DNA of 64,000 bases from Sphingobacteriaceae bacterium (GTDB lineage Bacteria > Bacteroidota > Bacteroidia > B-17B0 > Aurantibacillaceae): positions 186,001-250,000 of the forward strand of contig JADJXI010000004.1 of the NCBI GenBank assembly GCA_016715905.1. Direction: 5' to 3'. Below are positions 7,886-17,333 of this stretch, piece after piece; position 1 is the stretch's first letter, and every line of letters begins with the position of its first letter. The translations under genes and the position numbers were made by a program. The notes below the pieces were generated by a model. The model saw nothing but the letters and a program-made list of their open reading frames with translations, was not told where the DNA came from and made no database searches.

Positions 7886-10800
7886 TTATTGAATAATTAA
7901 TTTTTTGCGAACAATTTCGCTTCCTGCTTCAATTTGAATAGTATAAACTCCTTTTGCTAATTCTTCTAATTGTATCATGGCAAAATGAGAATTATTTTTT
8001 CTATCGTAGATTAATTGACCAATGGTATTGTAAAGTTTAACATCAAAAATATTTCCATTAAAATCAATCATTACAATATTGTTTGCCGGATTAGGGAAAA
8101 TATTCAACCCTTTGAATGTATTAATATTTCCGTTTTGAAGTCCGGTATTAAAGCCAATACATAAGGTGTGAAGGTTTGCGCAACCGTTAGCGCTTGTTAC
8201 ATTTACTGAATAACAATCCGGCGCAAATCCGCTTACAAAACTTTGAGTTCCTCCAACCGGTAACCATTGATAAGTGTAAGGACTCACACCGGAAGTAACC
8301 GTAATTACAGCTTCACCATCCGGACATCCGCCACAAGTAGCATCTGTTGTAGTTACTACACCCATAGGTAAAGGTTTTACTGTAACGTTTACAATACTAC
8401 TCGTATTACAACCTCCTGTTCCTGCACCGTATACCGTGTAGGTTGTATTAGAGCTCGGGCTAACGGTTATGGAATTGGCCACAATGGTAGGTGTAACCCA
8501 GGTAAATGAAGTATAGCTTCCGCTGGCACCTAAAGTGGCTGTATCACCTGCGCAAATAGAAGAGGAAGGTGTAATGTTTAAATTAATGCTAGGGGTTGGA
8601 ATCACGGTCATTGTCATTATGGTTGTTCCAGTACATGCTCCGTTTGAACCTATAATAGAATAAGTAGTGTTTGTAGTTGGAGTTACCACAATAGCTGTTG
8701 CGTTTGATCCCGTACTCCAAGTGTAATTGACCGCGCCACTAGCTGTTAAAGTACTGGTACCGGAAGCACAAACTGTTGGCGTGCTTGGTGTAATAAACAC
8801 AGATAATTGCGATCCAATAGTTACACTCACTGTAGTAGATGATGATAAACAAGACATAGAATTACCAATTACAGAATACACGGTGTTACCACCTGGCGCT
8901 ACTAACAATGGATTTCCAACAAAACCGGTACTCCAAGTATAAGTTTGTGCGCCTGTTGCATTTAAGGTGGCAGTACCACCGGCACAAATAGTTTGATTAT
9001 TTACAGCAACAGTCGGAATTCCATTTATACTAATTGTTTTGGTAAGTATTGTGGCTGTAGTTCCATTATAGGCTGCAAGTGTAGCATTAAATACACCTCC
9101 TGCAGAATAAGTAACTGTTGGATTAACTAAGGTGGAGGTAGCAGGAGATCCGCCCTGGAATGTCCACAAATAACTACCGGCACCCACAGAATTATTTGTA
9201 TAGGTAACAGGTGTGCCTGCACAAACCGGCGGTGGAACTGCAAATGTTGTTGTTGGAGCAGGGAAAAATAAATTAATATTATCTAAATAAATCCCCTGAC
9301 CATAATGTCCATGATTAACAAAGTTGAACATGACGTTGGATTGTCCGGCAACCAAACCAGTTACATTAATGCTATCTGTTCTCCATTGTGTGGAGGTTGG
9401 AATCCATAGTGGGTATGCTGTTGGTGTGAGCGGCGCTGTGGCAAGCACAGTTCCACCTTTAATATAGAGGTTAGACCAACTTGCACCACAATTGGTACTG
9501 CCATTAACTCGCAAAGTGTCTGATTCAATATTGTTTAATACTTTATAAGCCACATCAAATCTTAATTTGGCGGACACGACATTAGAGCAATTATATTTAG
9601 GCGTTCGCATTTCATCTCGATCTCCGGCTGCATCTAATCCGGCGTTATCAAAAAGCGCAGAGGCGGTACTTGTTCCGAATCCACCGGCAGCGGTTGATCT
9701 CGACCAATAAACATTATCGTTTCCAATGTTTACCGGTGTCCAGTTTGCCGGTAAAAACGGTAAAGTTTGGAAGCCTTCATTTAAAGGCAAAGAAATCGGA
9801 TTACTAACTGTGATGTATGAAATTTTAGTAATTGAGTTACTTCCATTTGGTGTACTTAAAGTCATACCCACAGAGTAGGTACCCGGTGCGGCCCATTGTA
9901 CTGTAGGCATAGAAGATGTTGAAGTTGCAGGAGTTCCAGCTTGAAAGGTCCAACTCCAGGTTGCCGGATTATAAATATAAAGCGAACTATCCTGAAAGGT
10001 AATTGGAGTATTTGGACAAGTATTTTTTACCAAACTGAAAAAGTTGGCTACAGGCGGAGCATTTAACCAACCGGTTGCACAATTCATAGCGGCAGTAGCA
10101 TTAATCAATCCGGCTCCTAATCTCATCCCTGTTGAAAAATTTATAGGAGATATATTTCCTGATAAAGTATAAATATTTTGAGCAGTAGTATTGATGCAAT
10201 TAATAACATTTTGCTGTGTCATTTGTGGCACATAAGCTAACATGAGTCCGCATAAACCGGCAACAATAGGAGTGGCCATCGATGTACCATCAGAATTTCC
10301 ATAAGCCGGAGTTCCGGTATATGCAAGTGTACTGTAAATACTAACACCTGGGGCAGAAATATCTACCCACTGATTGCCAGTTTGTCCGTAATTTGAAAAA
10401 CTTGCTTTTACTCCTGCGCTTCCACCTGTGGTTTGCAAAGCTGCAACACAATATGAGTTTTGATAAGCACCGGGATAATGTGGTGTTGAAGATCCGGCAT
10501 TACCGGCAGCACAAACAATAATACAACCTTTATTCCAGGCATAATTAATTACATCTTGTGCAGCCTGGCTACTTCCGGTGCCTCCCCATGAACAAGAAAT
10601 AACTCGGGCTTTAGCTTTTACTGCGTAAATAATTCCGCCGTAACCATTATCAATACTAGTGTTACCTGGACCATTTGCTGTACACTTAACCGGAATAATT
10701 TTAATATTCCATCCAATGGAACCAATTCCAACACCATTGTTGTTTCTTGCCCCAACCGATCCGGCGCAATGGGTACCGTGCCACATAGTGGAATAAGTAG

Positions 10801-11440
10801 GCACAGCATTATTATCATTATCTGCAACATCATAACCGTTAATATCATCAATATATCCATTACCATCGTCATCAACTCCGGTTGTTCCTGCAGCTTCAAT
10901 AGCATTCGTATATGTATTTTGTACTAAGTCTGCGTGAGTCCACATTACAGCATTATCTACAACCGCAACCGGAACATTCGAATTTAAATTAAAAATATCC
11001 CAGGCAGTTGGGGCCAATATCTGATTCATTTCAGGTAATTGTTGGCTATATAACGGATCGTTAGGTGTAGTATAAGTGTACATGGCCGGAACTTTTTCGG
11101 CATACTCAACACCATTGATAGCATACAAATCTTCAATCAGTTGATCAACTTTTGTACTCTTATCAAAATTAATCTGTAATACATAAGGCAACTTGGCATC
11201 ATCATCCGCTTGAAAAAATGGTTTTGAAACGTTGGTGATGGAAAATTTACCCACCAAATTATTTATCTCAGGTAATTTGTTCAGTGGTAAATGAAAAGGG
11301 TCATCTTTTGCCACTTTTTTTATAGCATATGGATTAAATTTAACCCAAACTTTTCCGTCTACATATTCTTTTTGTGCGGTTTGCGCCGTAGAAATTCCAA
11401 AAAAGAAAATTCCGGTTAAAGCAAGTAATAGTTTTTTCAT
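7886..11440 (-). CDS. Secreted S8 subtilisin-like serine protease with T9SS sorting domain
   Basis: A 1184-residue secreted protease. A signal peptide (about residues 1-20, ending STAQ) and a propeptide-like region precede the peptidase S8 domain. The catalytic triad is visible as Asp162 (VAVVDNAVMWTHADL), His221 (HGTHCAGSVG) and Ser387 (DGTSMATPIVAG). The residue after the Asp is Asn rather than the usual Thr or Ser, but the triad is complete. A PKD-like domain (about 470-550), a CUB/MAM-like beta-sandwich (about 555-735) and several Ig/PKD-like repeats follow. The last about 75 residues (IFPNPANN, LYNTIGQLIYD, GVYTIQIEAGS, KKLIIQ) are a T9SS type A sorting domain, so export through the T9SS and surface attachment or release is expected. 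It is convergent with tsaD. Confidence 0.93.
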   Translation of the reverse strand: MKKLLLALTGIFFFGISTAQTAQKEYVDGKVWVKFNPYAIKKVAKDDPFHLPLNKLPEINNLVGKFSITNVSKPFFQADDDAKLPYVLQINFDKSTKVDQLIEDLYAINGVEYAEKVPAMYTYTTPNDPLYSQQLPEMNQILAPTAWDIFNLNSNVPVAVVDNAVMWTHADLVQNTYTNAIEAAGTTGVDDDGNGYIDDINGYDVADNDNNAVPTYSTMWHGTHCAGSVGARNNNGVGIGSIGWNIKIIPVKCTANGPGNTSIDNGYGGIIYAVKAKARVISCSWGGTGSSQAAQDVINYAWNKGCIIVCAAGNAGSSTPHYPGAYQNSYCVAALQTTGGSAGVKASFSNYGQTGNQWVDISAPGVSIYSTLAYTGTPAYGNSDGTSMATPIVAGLCGLMLAYVPQMTQQNVINCINTTAQNIYTLSGNISPINFSTGMRLGAGLINATAAMNCATGWLNAPPVANFFSLVKNTCPNTPITFQDSSLYIYNPATWSWTFQAGTPATSTSSMPTVQWAAPGTYSVGMTLSTPNGSNSITKISYITVSNPISLPLNEGFQTLPFLPANWTPVNIGNDNVYWSRSTAAGGFGTSTASALFDNAGLDAAGDRDEMRTPKYNCSNVVSAKLRFDVAYKVLNNIESDTLRVNGSTNCGASWSNLYIKGGTVLATAPLTPTAYPLWIPTSTQWRTDSINVTGLVAGQSNVMFNFVNHGHYGQGIYLDNINLFFPAPTTTFAVPPPVCAGTPVTYTNNSVGAGSYLWTFQGGSPATSTLVNPTVTYSAGGVFNATLAAYNGTTATILTKTISINGIPTVAVNNQTICAGGTATLNATGAQTYTWSTGFVGNPLLVAPGGNTVYSVIGNSMSCLSSSTTVSVTIGSQLSVFITPSTPTVCASGTSTLTASGAVNYTWSTGSNATAIVVTPTTNTTYSIIGSNGACTGTTIMTMTVIPTPSINLNITPSSSICAGDTATLGASGSYTSFTWVTPTIVANSITVSPSSNTTYTVYGAGTGGCNTSSIVNVTVKPLPMGVVTTTDATCGGCPDGEAVITVTSGVSPYTYQWLPVGGTQSFVSGFAPDCYSVNVTSANGCANLHTLCIGFNTGLQNGNINTFKGLNIFPNPANNIVMIDFNGNIFDVKLYNTIGQLIYDRKNNSHFAMIQLEELAKGVYTIQIEAGSEIVRKKLIIQ

Positions 11441-11464
11441 GTTTGATTTTGATTATTAGTTACA

Positions 11465-11496
11465 TAAATTTATGCTAAATACAGCCTTAACCCAAA
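11465..11496 (-). promoter_or_regulatory. Candidate promoter of the S8 protease gene
   Basis: Read on the minus strand, TTTG (11493-11496) is followed after 20 bases by TAAATTTA (11465-11472). This is one mismatch from the Bacteroidota housekeeping pattern TTTG-N19/20-TAnnTTTG. The start codon lies about 25 bases further on. Confidence 0.4.
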
Positions 11497-11514
11497 TAAT
11501 TTCGTCGAATTTTA

Positions 11515-12465
11515 ATGTATATTTATCAAGTGAGACTAGCTGTTATAGATTGCGGTACCAATACCTTTAATATTTTAATTGTTGAGTGTATTGAACAAAA
11601 ATTTAACAAGCTTTTTAATACGAGGTCAGCCGTTAAACTAGGAGAATTTGCCATTAATCAGGGTTTTATTGCAGAGGTGCCTTTTCAAAGAGGCATACAA
11701 ACATTAATTGAGTTTAATGAGATTATTAAAAGCTATAAAGTTGATCATGCATTGGTTTACGCTACCTCCGCCATTCGTGATGCCGCTAATGGAAAAGATT
11801 TTGTTAAACTTGTTAAAAAGCAAACCGGATTACAGGTTCAAACTATAGATGGTGAAAAAGAAGCCGAACTAATTTATTATGGCTGCCGGGAAGCTGCCTG
11901 TTTGGAAGATACAGTTTCATTGATTATGGATATTGGAGGAGGAAGTACGGAATTTATTCTGGCTGATAAAAAGAATATTTTTTGGAAAAAAAGTTATAAT
12001 CTGGGGGCGTCTCGCCTTTTACAAAAGTTTAATCCAGGGGATCCAATCCAAAAAGAAGAGGCGAATAATATTATTAATTATTTAAATGCTGAAACTACTG
12101 AGCTTTTGGATGCCATTAAAAAACATACTCCAATAAGATTAATCGGATCTTCCGGTGCCTTTGATTCGGTTATAGAAATGATACATGGTGAATTGAATGG
12201 AGAAGAATTGCTTGAGGAAAAATGCTGTTATGATGTAGATGTAATGAATTATAAAAAAATTAGCGAGCTGGTTATATCATCAAATTTAACTGAGCGAAAA
12301 AAAATTAAAGGGCTTGTACCCATGCGATTTGATATGATTGTAATTTCATGTTTATTAATTAATTTTATTTTAATGAATATCCCATTAACTAAATTCAGAG
12401 TTTCCACATACTCTTTAAAAGAAGGTGCATTGTTTGATTATTTAAATAAATTAAAAAACAAGTAA
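11515..12465 (+). CDS. Ppx/GppA family phosphatase (exopolyphosphatase-like)
   Basis: A 316-residue ASKHA-superfamily protein that probably hydrolyses polyphosphate and/or pppGpp. Visible motifs are the phosphate-1 loop AVIDCGTNTFNILIVE, YATSAIRDAANG, the DGEKEAELIYYG segment, the phosphate-2 loop IMDIGGGSTEF, and IGSSGAFDSV with a helix-rich end. It has only the catalytic two-lobe core of about 300 residues and no C-terminal HD-like domain, as usual in Bacteroidota. The ATG at 11515 adds five residues (MYIYQ) to the usual family start; a GTG at 11530 would give the canonical MRLAVIDCGTN. It is followed after six bases by the response regulator, so the two are probably cotranscribed. Confidence 0.88.
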   Translation: MYIYQVRLAVIDCGTNTFNILIVECIEQKFNKLFNTRSAVKLGEFAINQGFIAEVPFQRGIQTLIEFNEIIKSYKVDHALVYATSAIRDAANGKDFVKLVKKQTGLQVQTIDGEKEAELIYYGCREAACLEDTVSLIMDIGGGSTEFILADKKNIFWKKSYNLGASRLLQKFNPGDPIQKEEANNIINYLNAETTELLDAIKKHTPIRLIGSSGAFDSVIEMIHGELNGEELLEEKCCYDVDVMNYKKISELVISSNLTERKKIKGLVPMRFDMIVISCLLINFILMNIPLTKFRVSTYSLKEGALFDYLNKLKNK

Positions 12466-12471
12466 AGTTTC

Positions 12472-13623
12472 ATGGCAAAAATATTAGTAATTGATGACGA
12501 AAAGGCTATCAGAAGGTCTATCAAAGAAATTCTAGAGTTTGAAAATCACAAAGTAGAAGAGGCAGAGGAGGGATTAATGGGGTTGAATATGTCGCTTAAA
12601 AATGAATACGATATTATATTAAGTGATATAAAAATGCCTAAGTTGGATGGTATTGAATTGCTTCAAAAATTAATGGAAGCAAATATCCAAAGTACAGTTA
12701 TTATCATGAGCGGACACGGCAATATTGATACAGCTGTTGACGCAGTTAAAAAAGGGGCCTACGATTACTTGGCTAAACCTATTGATTTAAACAGATTGTT
12801 GGTTTGCGTAAGAAATGCATTGGAGAAAGGCGAACTTGTTACAGAAACAAAAAGTTTAAAAAAGAAAATAACTAAAACGGTGGATATGATTGGGGAAGCT
12901 TCGGCAATTCAGGCTATTAAAGATATAATCGATAAGGTTGCACCTACCGATGCTAAGGTTTTAATTACCGGTTCGAATGGAAGTGGAAAAGAACTAGTTG
13001 CCAAATGGCTGCATGAAAAAAGTAACAGAGCCAACGGACCACTAATTGAGGTGAATTGTGCGGCAATACCTTCGGAGTTAATTGAAAGTGAGTTATTCGG
13101 ACATGAAAAAGGTTCTTTTACAAGTGCTGTAGCACAACGTAAAGGTAAATTTGAATTGGCTGAAGGTGGTACATTGTTTTTGGATGAGATTGGTGATATG
13201 AGTTTAAGTGCACAGGCCAAGGTGTTGCGTGCATTACAGGAAAGCAAAATTACGAGGGTAGGAGGGGATAAGGAAATCAAAGTGAATGTAAGAGTTATTG
13301 CGGCAACCAATAAAGATCTGGAAAAAGAAATTGCAAAAGAAACCTTCAGGCAAGATTTGTATCACCGTTTAAATGTAATACCCATTCATGTTCCTTCTTT
13401 AGATGATCGGAAAGAGGATATTCCATTATTAGCCAATTATTTTATTGAGCAAATTTGTGAAGAGATGGGAGTAGCAAAAAAAGTAATTACTGATAATGCT
13501 ATAAAAGCATTAAAAAACAAGAACTGGCCAGGTAACATAAGGGAATTTAGAAACGTAATTGAAAGATTATTAATTCTTGGTGGTAATGAAATTTCTGAAC
13601 AGGACGTTAAACAGTTCGGCTAA
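12472..13623 (+). CDS. NtrC-type sigma-54 response regulator lacking a DNA-binding domain
   Basis: A 383-residue regulator with a receiver domain (residues 1-120; acidic pocket Asp8-Asp9, phosphoacceptor Asp52 in LSDIKMP, conserved Lys in YLAKP) and a sigma-54 AAA+ domain (about 140-370). The Walker A is GSNGSGKE (167-174), the Walker B region is GGTLFLDEIGDM, and the arginine-finger region is TFRQDLYHRLNV. Two features are unusual. The loop that contacts sigma-54, normally GAFTGA, reads GSFTSA (214-219). The protein also ends at DVKQFG just after the AAA+ lid, with no Fis-type helix-turn-helix. It may act without sequence-specific DNA binding or outside sigma-54 activation. No histidine kinase gene is next to it. 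Confidence 0.9.
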   Translation: MAKILVIDDEKAIRRSIKEILEFENHKVEEAEEGLMGLNMSLKNEYDIILSDIKMPKLDGIELLQKLMEANIQSTVIIMSGHGNIDTAVDAVKKGAYDYLAKPIDLNRLLVCVRNALEKGELVTETKSLKKKITKTVDMIGEASAIQAIKDIIDKVAPTDAKVLITGSNGSGKELVAKWLHEKSNRANGPLIEVNCAAIPSELIESELFGHEKGSFTSAVAQRKGKFELAEGGTLFLDEIGDMSLSAQAKVLRALQESKITRVGGDKEIKVNVRVIAATNKDLEKEIAKETFRQDLYHRLNVIPIHVPSLDDRKEDIPLLANYFIEQICEEMGVAKKVITDNAIKALKNKNWPGNIREFRNVIERLLILGGNEISEQDVKQFG

Positions 13624-13672
13624 ACTTTAATTAAAAATCAATAAAATACTTGTTCTTCCTTTCTTAAAAATT

Positions 13673-16600
13673 TTAGTCTCTCTTTTTTTGAAAGAATCTG
13701 ATGTTACCGAAAAAGTCCAATACCTTCTTAAATACATCAAAATACAAGGTTACTATTAAAGAGAAACTCATAATCCAAATTACACAGAGATTAAACCAAA
13801 ATGTAGAATAATACTTTCCAAACAAGTTCTTTCTTGGTGCAAAGAAATGCGCGCGGCCAATTTTTGAATCTGTAGGGTCATGGAAAACAGGATCGGATAA
13901 CTGAATAAGTCTACCGTCTTTTTCAATACATTTATTAATCATTTCACTGGCATTCTTTACTAAATTATTTAAATTTTCATTATCATAATCTGCCTGTAAT
14001 TTCAAGAATTTTTGATGTTCTTCTTCATTTTTCTGTAAAGAGCGATTGAGATCTTCTTTTTTATTGTAAGCCGCATTATTTAAATTAATGTAATAATCTT
14101 TTAAGTTTTTTAAATAAATATTGCGAAGAGATGTGGCTACTGCCATGTTAAAGTCATTTACATTAATCTGCCCCAAAACTTCACACGATACTTTTTTATT
14201 TTGTTTACACTCTTGCCCAATTTCATGTTGTAGCAATTCAATATCAGAAGCCAAATCTTTATTAGTCAGATTGTCTTTATATCCTAATTCAATTTTGGTA
14301 ATTTTTTGATCTAGTTTAGGCATCCAATAATCTTTTTTATACTGAGCAACGCTAATCGTTTTATCGTATTTATAAAATCTCTTTTCAAATTTATTTTCTT
14401 TGAATTGATTTACGGCTAAAGCTTCAAAAGCCCATCTGCTGGCCATCATTTCTCCAACCACCGGAACGCCTCCTTGTTTAGCAAGCGTAGGGTTTAATTT
14501 GTCAAATTTCACTACCACGCCGGCTAAAAGTAATTGTGGAATTATTAAAAAAGGAATAAGTATATAAATGGTTACAGCTGAATTAAAAGCAGAAGATATA
14601 TTTAAACCTAACATATTGGCAAAGCAAGAAGTTGTAAATAATACCATCCAATAGTCTAAAAACATTCCATTAATACCTAGCACCAAATTTCCTACAGCAA
14701 CAAAAGTTACGGTTTGGATAGCTGATAAAACAAACATGATGATGATTTTACTCCACAAGTAACTTCCTTTACTTAAGTTGAGAAACGATTCTCTTTTTCT
14801 TATTTTACGATCACGAATAATTTCCTCGGCACTTACGGTAAGTCCAATAAACAAGGCAACTACCACCGACATAAACATGTAAGCAGGGATGTTTTCATTT
14901 TCACTAAAAACGTATCCTTTACTCGTATCTACATCTGTATTGAAAAAACGAACCAAGTAAGCGAGTATAAAAGCAAGCAATGGAGCTTCCAGAAAGTTAA
15001 TGAGTAAATATTGCGTATTGGTTAGTTTGCTTTTAACGTCACGGGTTATAAATACTTTAAATTGCTTAAGAATATTCGGGATTTTAAAAATACTTTCCGG
15101 TATTTCGGTGTGCTTCTTTTCTGAATGTATATTACTTTCAATAATTTCTTTATAATGGGCGTTCCATTCTGCCGGTGTTACCTTACGGGTATAAGTTAAA
15201 TGTCCGTATTCATCCAACACCTTACTTTCAATGATATTGAAAATTTGTTCCGGATTTACATTTCCACAGTGTACGCATTCTGATTCTTCGGCATTTACGT
15301 GATTTACCAATCGTTTGAAATAACTAACGGCATCAACCGGATTTCCATAGTAAATCGGGAAACCACCAACATCGAGTATCATTAGTTTATCAAACATTTT
15401 ATAAATATCACTCGAAGGTTGATGAATAACCACAAATATTAATTTCCCTTTTAAAGCCAATTCTTTTAAAAGATCCATAATATTTTCTGAGTCTCGTGAA
15501 GATAATCCGGAAGTTGGTTCATCTACAAACAACACACTGGGTTCACGAACTAATTCTAAGGCAATATTTAAACGTTTTCTTTGTCCGCCGGAAATCGTTT
15601 TTTCAAGCGGAGAGCCCACTTTTAAATTACTGGTTTCGCTTAGGCCTAATTCTGCTAATAAATGAACACAACGCTTACTTATTTCATCATCGCTTAAGTT
15701 ACCAAAGCATAGTTTAGCGTTGTAAAATAAATTTTGATATACAGTTAACTCTTCAATCAACAAGTCATCCTGACTTACATGACCAATTACGCCTTCCAGA
15801 TCACCGCTTTCGGTATGAATATTTTTACCATTAATTTTCACTGATCCGCCACTTGGCGTTTCCATGCTATTTAGAACATTCAATAAAGTAGATTTACCTG
15901 CACCTGATCCACCCATAATGCCAATCAACTTGCCGCTCTCTTCATTGATGTTTACATCTCTTAAACCAAGCTTGCCTCCCTTAAATTTGTACTCCAAATT
16001 TTTAACTTCAAACGTTACCTTTAATTGAGATTCATCACTTAAGAATCTGCTAATAACATCCGAATAATATATTGGTTTAATTTTGCTTGAACGAATGGAA
16101 GATCCCGGGGTGAAGATGTGAACCCTTTCTTTTGAAATACCTTGACCATTTAAAACCAATTCCAGATTTCCATAGATACGTAAGGCATACATACCCACGC
16201 TCTGGATATTAATTATACGGATATCCGTATACACTGAATCGCTATACAAATGCTTGCTTTGATTTCCATAGCCACCTTCCGTATTATTAATAACCAAAAT
16301 ATGTGGGTTATTCGGAATAATTTCAACTTTATCTTCAATAAATGATTTGAGTAAAGTAAACTCATCATTTGGAATATTAAATGTATCGGCCACCGTAACG
16401 ACAAATTCATATTCTTGTTCTGAAATTTCATTACTAGAGTAAATAAATTCCAGCAAACGAAGTAACACAATCACTTTTTGAGTTTGCTCAAGTTCCTGAT
16501 TAATTTGCGTACATATTTTTAAAACTTTTACCGAGTTTAATGAAGTACGTTTTGCTGCGCCTTCTTTTTTCTTACTGGCAACGGTGTTCGACTCAAGGTA

Positions 16601-16756
16601 TTCATCAAATATTTTTAAATAAGTGGCAACTTGTATTGCACTCAATTGTTGTTTAAGAAAAGATTCAACAATTTGTCTGCCGGTGTTGTTAATGCCATCG
16701 ACTTTCGCAATAATCGAAAACATTTGCATTAAGGCTCTTAATATTCGTTCACTCAT
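13673..16756 (-). CDS. TerB-like / ABCG-type ABC transporter fusion
   Basis: A 1027-residue half-transporter. Residues 1 to about 150 form a helical region like TerB/DjlA N-terminal domains. Residues of about 150-260 form a beta-rich segment (HILVINNTEGGYGNQ...VHIFTPGSSIR). An ABCG-type ATPase follows, with Walker A GGSGAGKST, signature TISGGQRKRLNIALEL and Walker B VLFVDEPTSGLSSRDS. A linker with CVHCGNVNPEQ leads to the ABC-2 membrane domain of about six helices. Between the last two helices lies an extracytoplasmic loop of roughly 200 residues with coiled-coil character. The substrate is unknown. The next minus-strand gene upstream ends three bases before it, so both are probably one transcription unit. 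Confidence 0.88.
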   Translation of the reverse strand: MSERILRALMQMFSIIAKVDGINNTGRQIVESFLKQQLSAIQVATYLKIFDEYLESNTVASKKKEGAAKRTSLNSVKVLKICTQINQELEQTQKVIVLLRLLEFIYSSNEISEQEYEFVVTVADTFNIPNDEFTLLKSFIEDKVEIIPNNPHILVINNTEGGYGNQSKHLYSDSVYTDIRIINIQSVGMYALRIYGNLELVLNGQGISKERVHIFTPGSSIRSSKIKPIYYSDVISRFLSDESQLKVTFEVKNLEYKFKGGKLGLRDVNINEESGKLIGIMGGSGAGKSTLLNVLNSMETPSGGSVKINGKNIHTESGDLEGVIGHVSQDDLLIEELTVYQNLFYNAKLCFGNLSDDEISKRCVHLLAELGLSETSNLKVGSPLEKTISGGQRKRLNIALELVREPSVLFVDEPTSGLSSRDSENIMDLLKELALKGKLIFVVIHQPSSDIYKMFDKLMILDVGGFPIYYGNPVDAVSYFKRLVNHVNAEESECVHCGNVNPEQIFNIIESKVLDEYGHLTYTRKVTPAEWNAHYKEIIESNIHSEKKHTEIPESIFKIPNILKQFKVFITRDVKSKLTNTQYLLINFLEAPLLAFILAYLVRFFNTDVDTSKGYVFSENENIPAYMFMSVVVALFIGLTVSAEEIIRDRKIRKRESFLNLSKGSYLWSKIIIMFVLSAIQTVTFVAVGNLVLGINGMFLDYWMVLFTTSCFANMLGLNISSAFNSAVTIYILIPFLIIPQLLLAGVVVKFDKLNPTLAKQGGVPVVGEMMASRWAFEALAVNQFKENKFEKRFYKYDKTISVAQYKKDYWMPKLDQKITKIELGYKDNLTNKDLASDIELLQHEIGQECKQNKKVSCEVLGQINVNDFNMAVATSLRNIYLKNLKDYYINLNNAAYNKKEDLNRSLQKNEEEHQKFLKLQADYDNENLNNLVKNASEMINKCIEKDGRLIQLSDPVFHDPTDSKIGRAHFFAPRKNLFGKYYSTFWFNLCVIWIMSFSLIVTLYFDVFKKVLDFFGNIRFFQKKRD

Positions 16757-16759
16757 AAA

Positions 16760-17239
16760 TTATTTTTTTTCACTAATGCTTTCATAAAAGCATTTGGCTA
16801 TTGATTTAATATGATTACAATCGGACTTAGAAAAAGAAGTATGTACCTTGCCAAATTCTATTGCAGTAATTCCATCATCCTTCAATGTGCCAATATAATT
16901 CTGAAATATTTCGAAACAATAATATCCTCTGTGCTTATCAAATTGATGATGTTTGGTATCTTTTACATAAAAACTTTTTTTACCGGAAATAACTTCCAAT
17001 AAAGCGACTTTGTCAAAATACAAATTCTCAGTTACAATCATTCTCAGATAATATTTTTTGTTATCTGCTTTAACCAGTTGTACCAAACTTTTGTTTTTAA
17101 GTTCAACTTCGAGGTAATCTGATTGATAGGTTTTATTTTCCTTAGGTATAAAAACAGTATCGCTCAAAAAAGTGCAATCTTGAGCATAAGAGCAGGAAAT
17201 GTATAAAAATGACAAGAATATTAGAACAATGTTCTTCAC
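16760..17239 (-). CDS. Secreted protein of unknown function next to the ABC transporter
   Basis: A 159-residue protein starting at a GTG codon, with a signal peptide ending SCSYAQ. I do not recognise the mature part. It has three Cys residues, alternating strands (YLEVELKNKSLVQLV, YYLRMIVTENLYF), and a C-terminal helix with CNHIKSIAKCF. A type I signal with cleavage after AQ fits better than a lipoprotein, although ISCSYAQ contains a possible lipobox Cys. The stop is three bases before the TerB-ABCG start, so the protein may work with that transporter on the periplasmic side. That role is inferred from position only. Confidence 0.65.
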   Translation of the reverse strand: MKNIVLIFLSFLYISCSYAQDCTFLSDTVFIPKENKTYQSDYLEVELKNKSLVQLVKADNKKYYLRMIVTENLYFDKVALLEVISGKKSFYVKDTKHHQFDKHRGYYCFEIFQNYIGTLKDDGITAIEFGKVHTSFSKSDCNHIKSIAKCFYESISEKK

Positions 17240-17273
17240 TTCAAATATTTAATAATAATAGAAAACTAATATA

Positions 17274-17304
17274 CGAAAAAAGGATAAAGTACTACTTTAT
17301 CCTT
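17274..17304 (-). terminator. Rho-independent terminator of the two-gene unit 17334-18707
   Basis: On the minus strand a perfect 11-base-pair stem (AAGGATAAAGT / ACTTTATCCTT, loop of three) runs into a T-run. It lies just downstream of the stop at 17334, so the gene at 17239 must have its own promoter in the next 35 bases. Confidence 0.8.
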
Positions 17305-17333
17305 GAAATAATTTGATAATAAATTGTTGCTAA

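Noticed and set aside
8160..9260. Tandem DNA repeats in the protease and adhesin genes
   Set aside because: The similarity is between Ig/PKD protein repeats and is diverged at DNA level; no exact tandem repeat or CRISPR-like array is present.
12909..13310. 133-codon open frame on the minus strand inside the response regulator gene
   Set aside because: It lies wholly within a clear AAA+ coding region, has no domain or signal, and is explained by the codon bias of the real gene.
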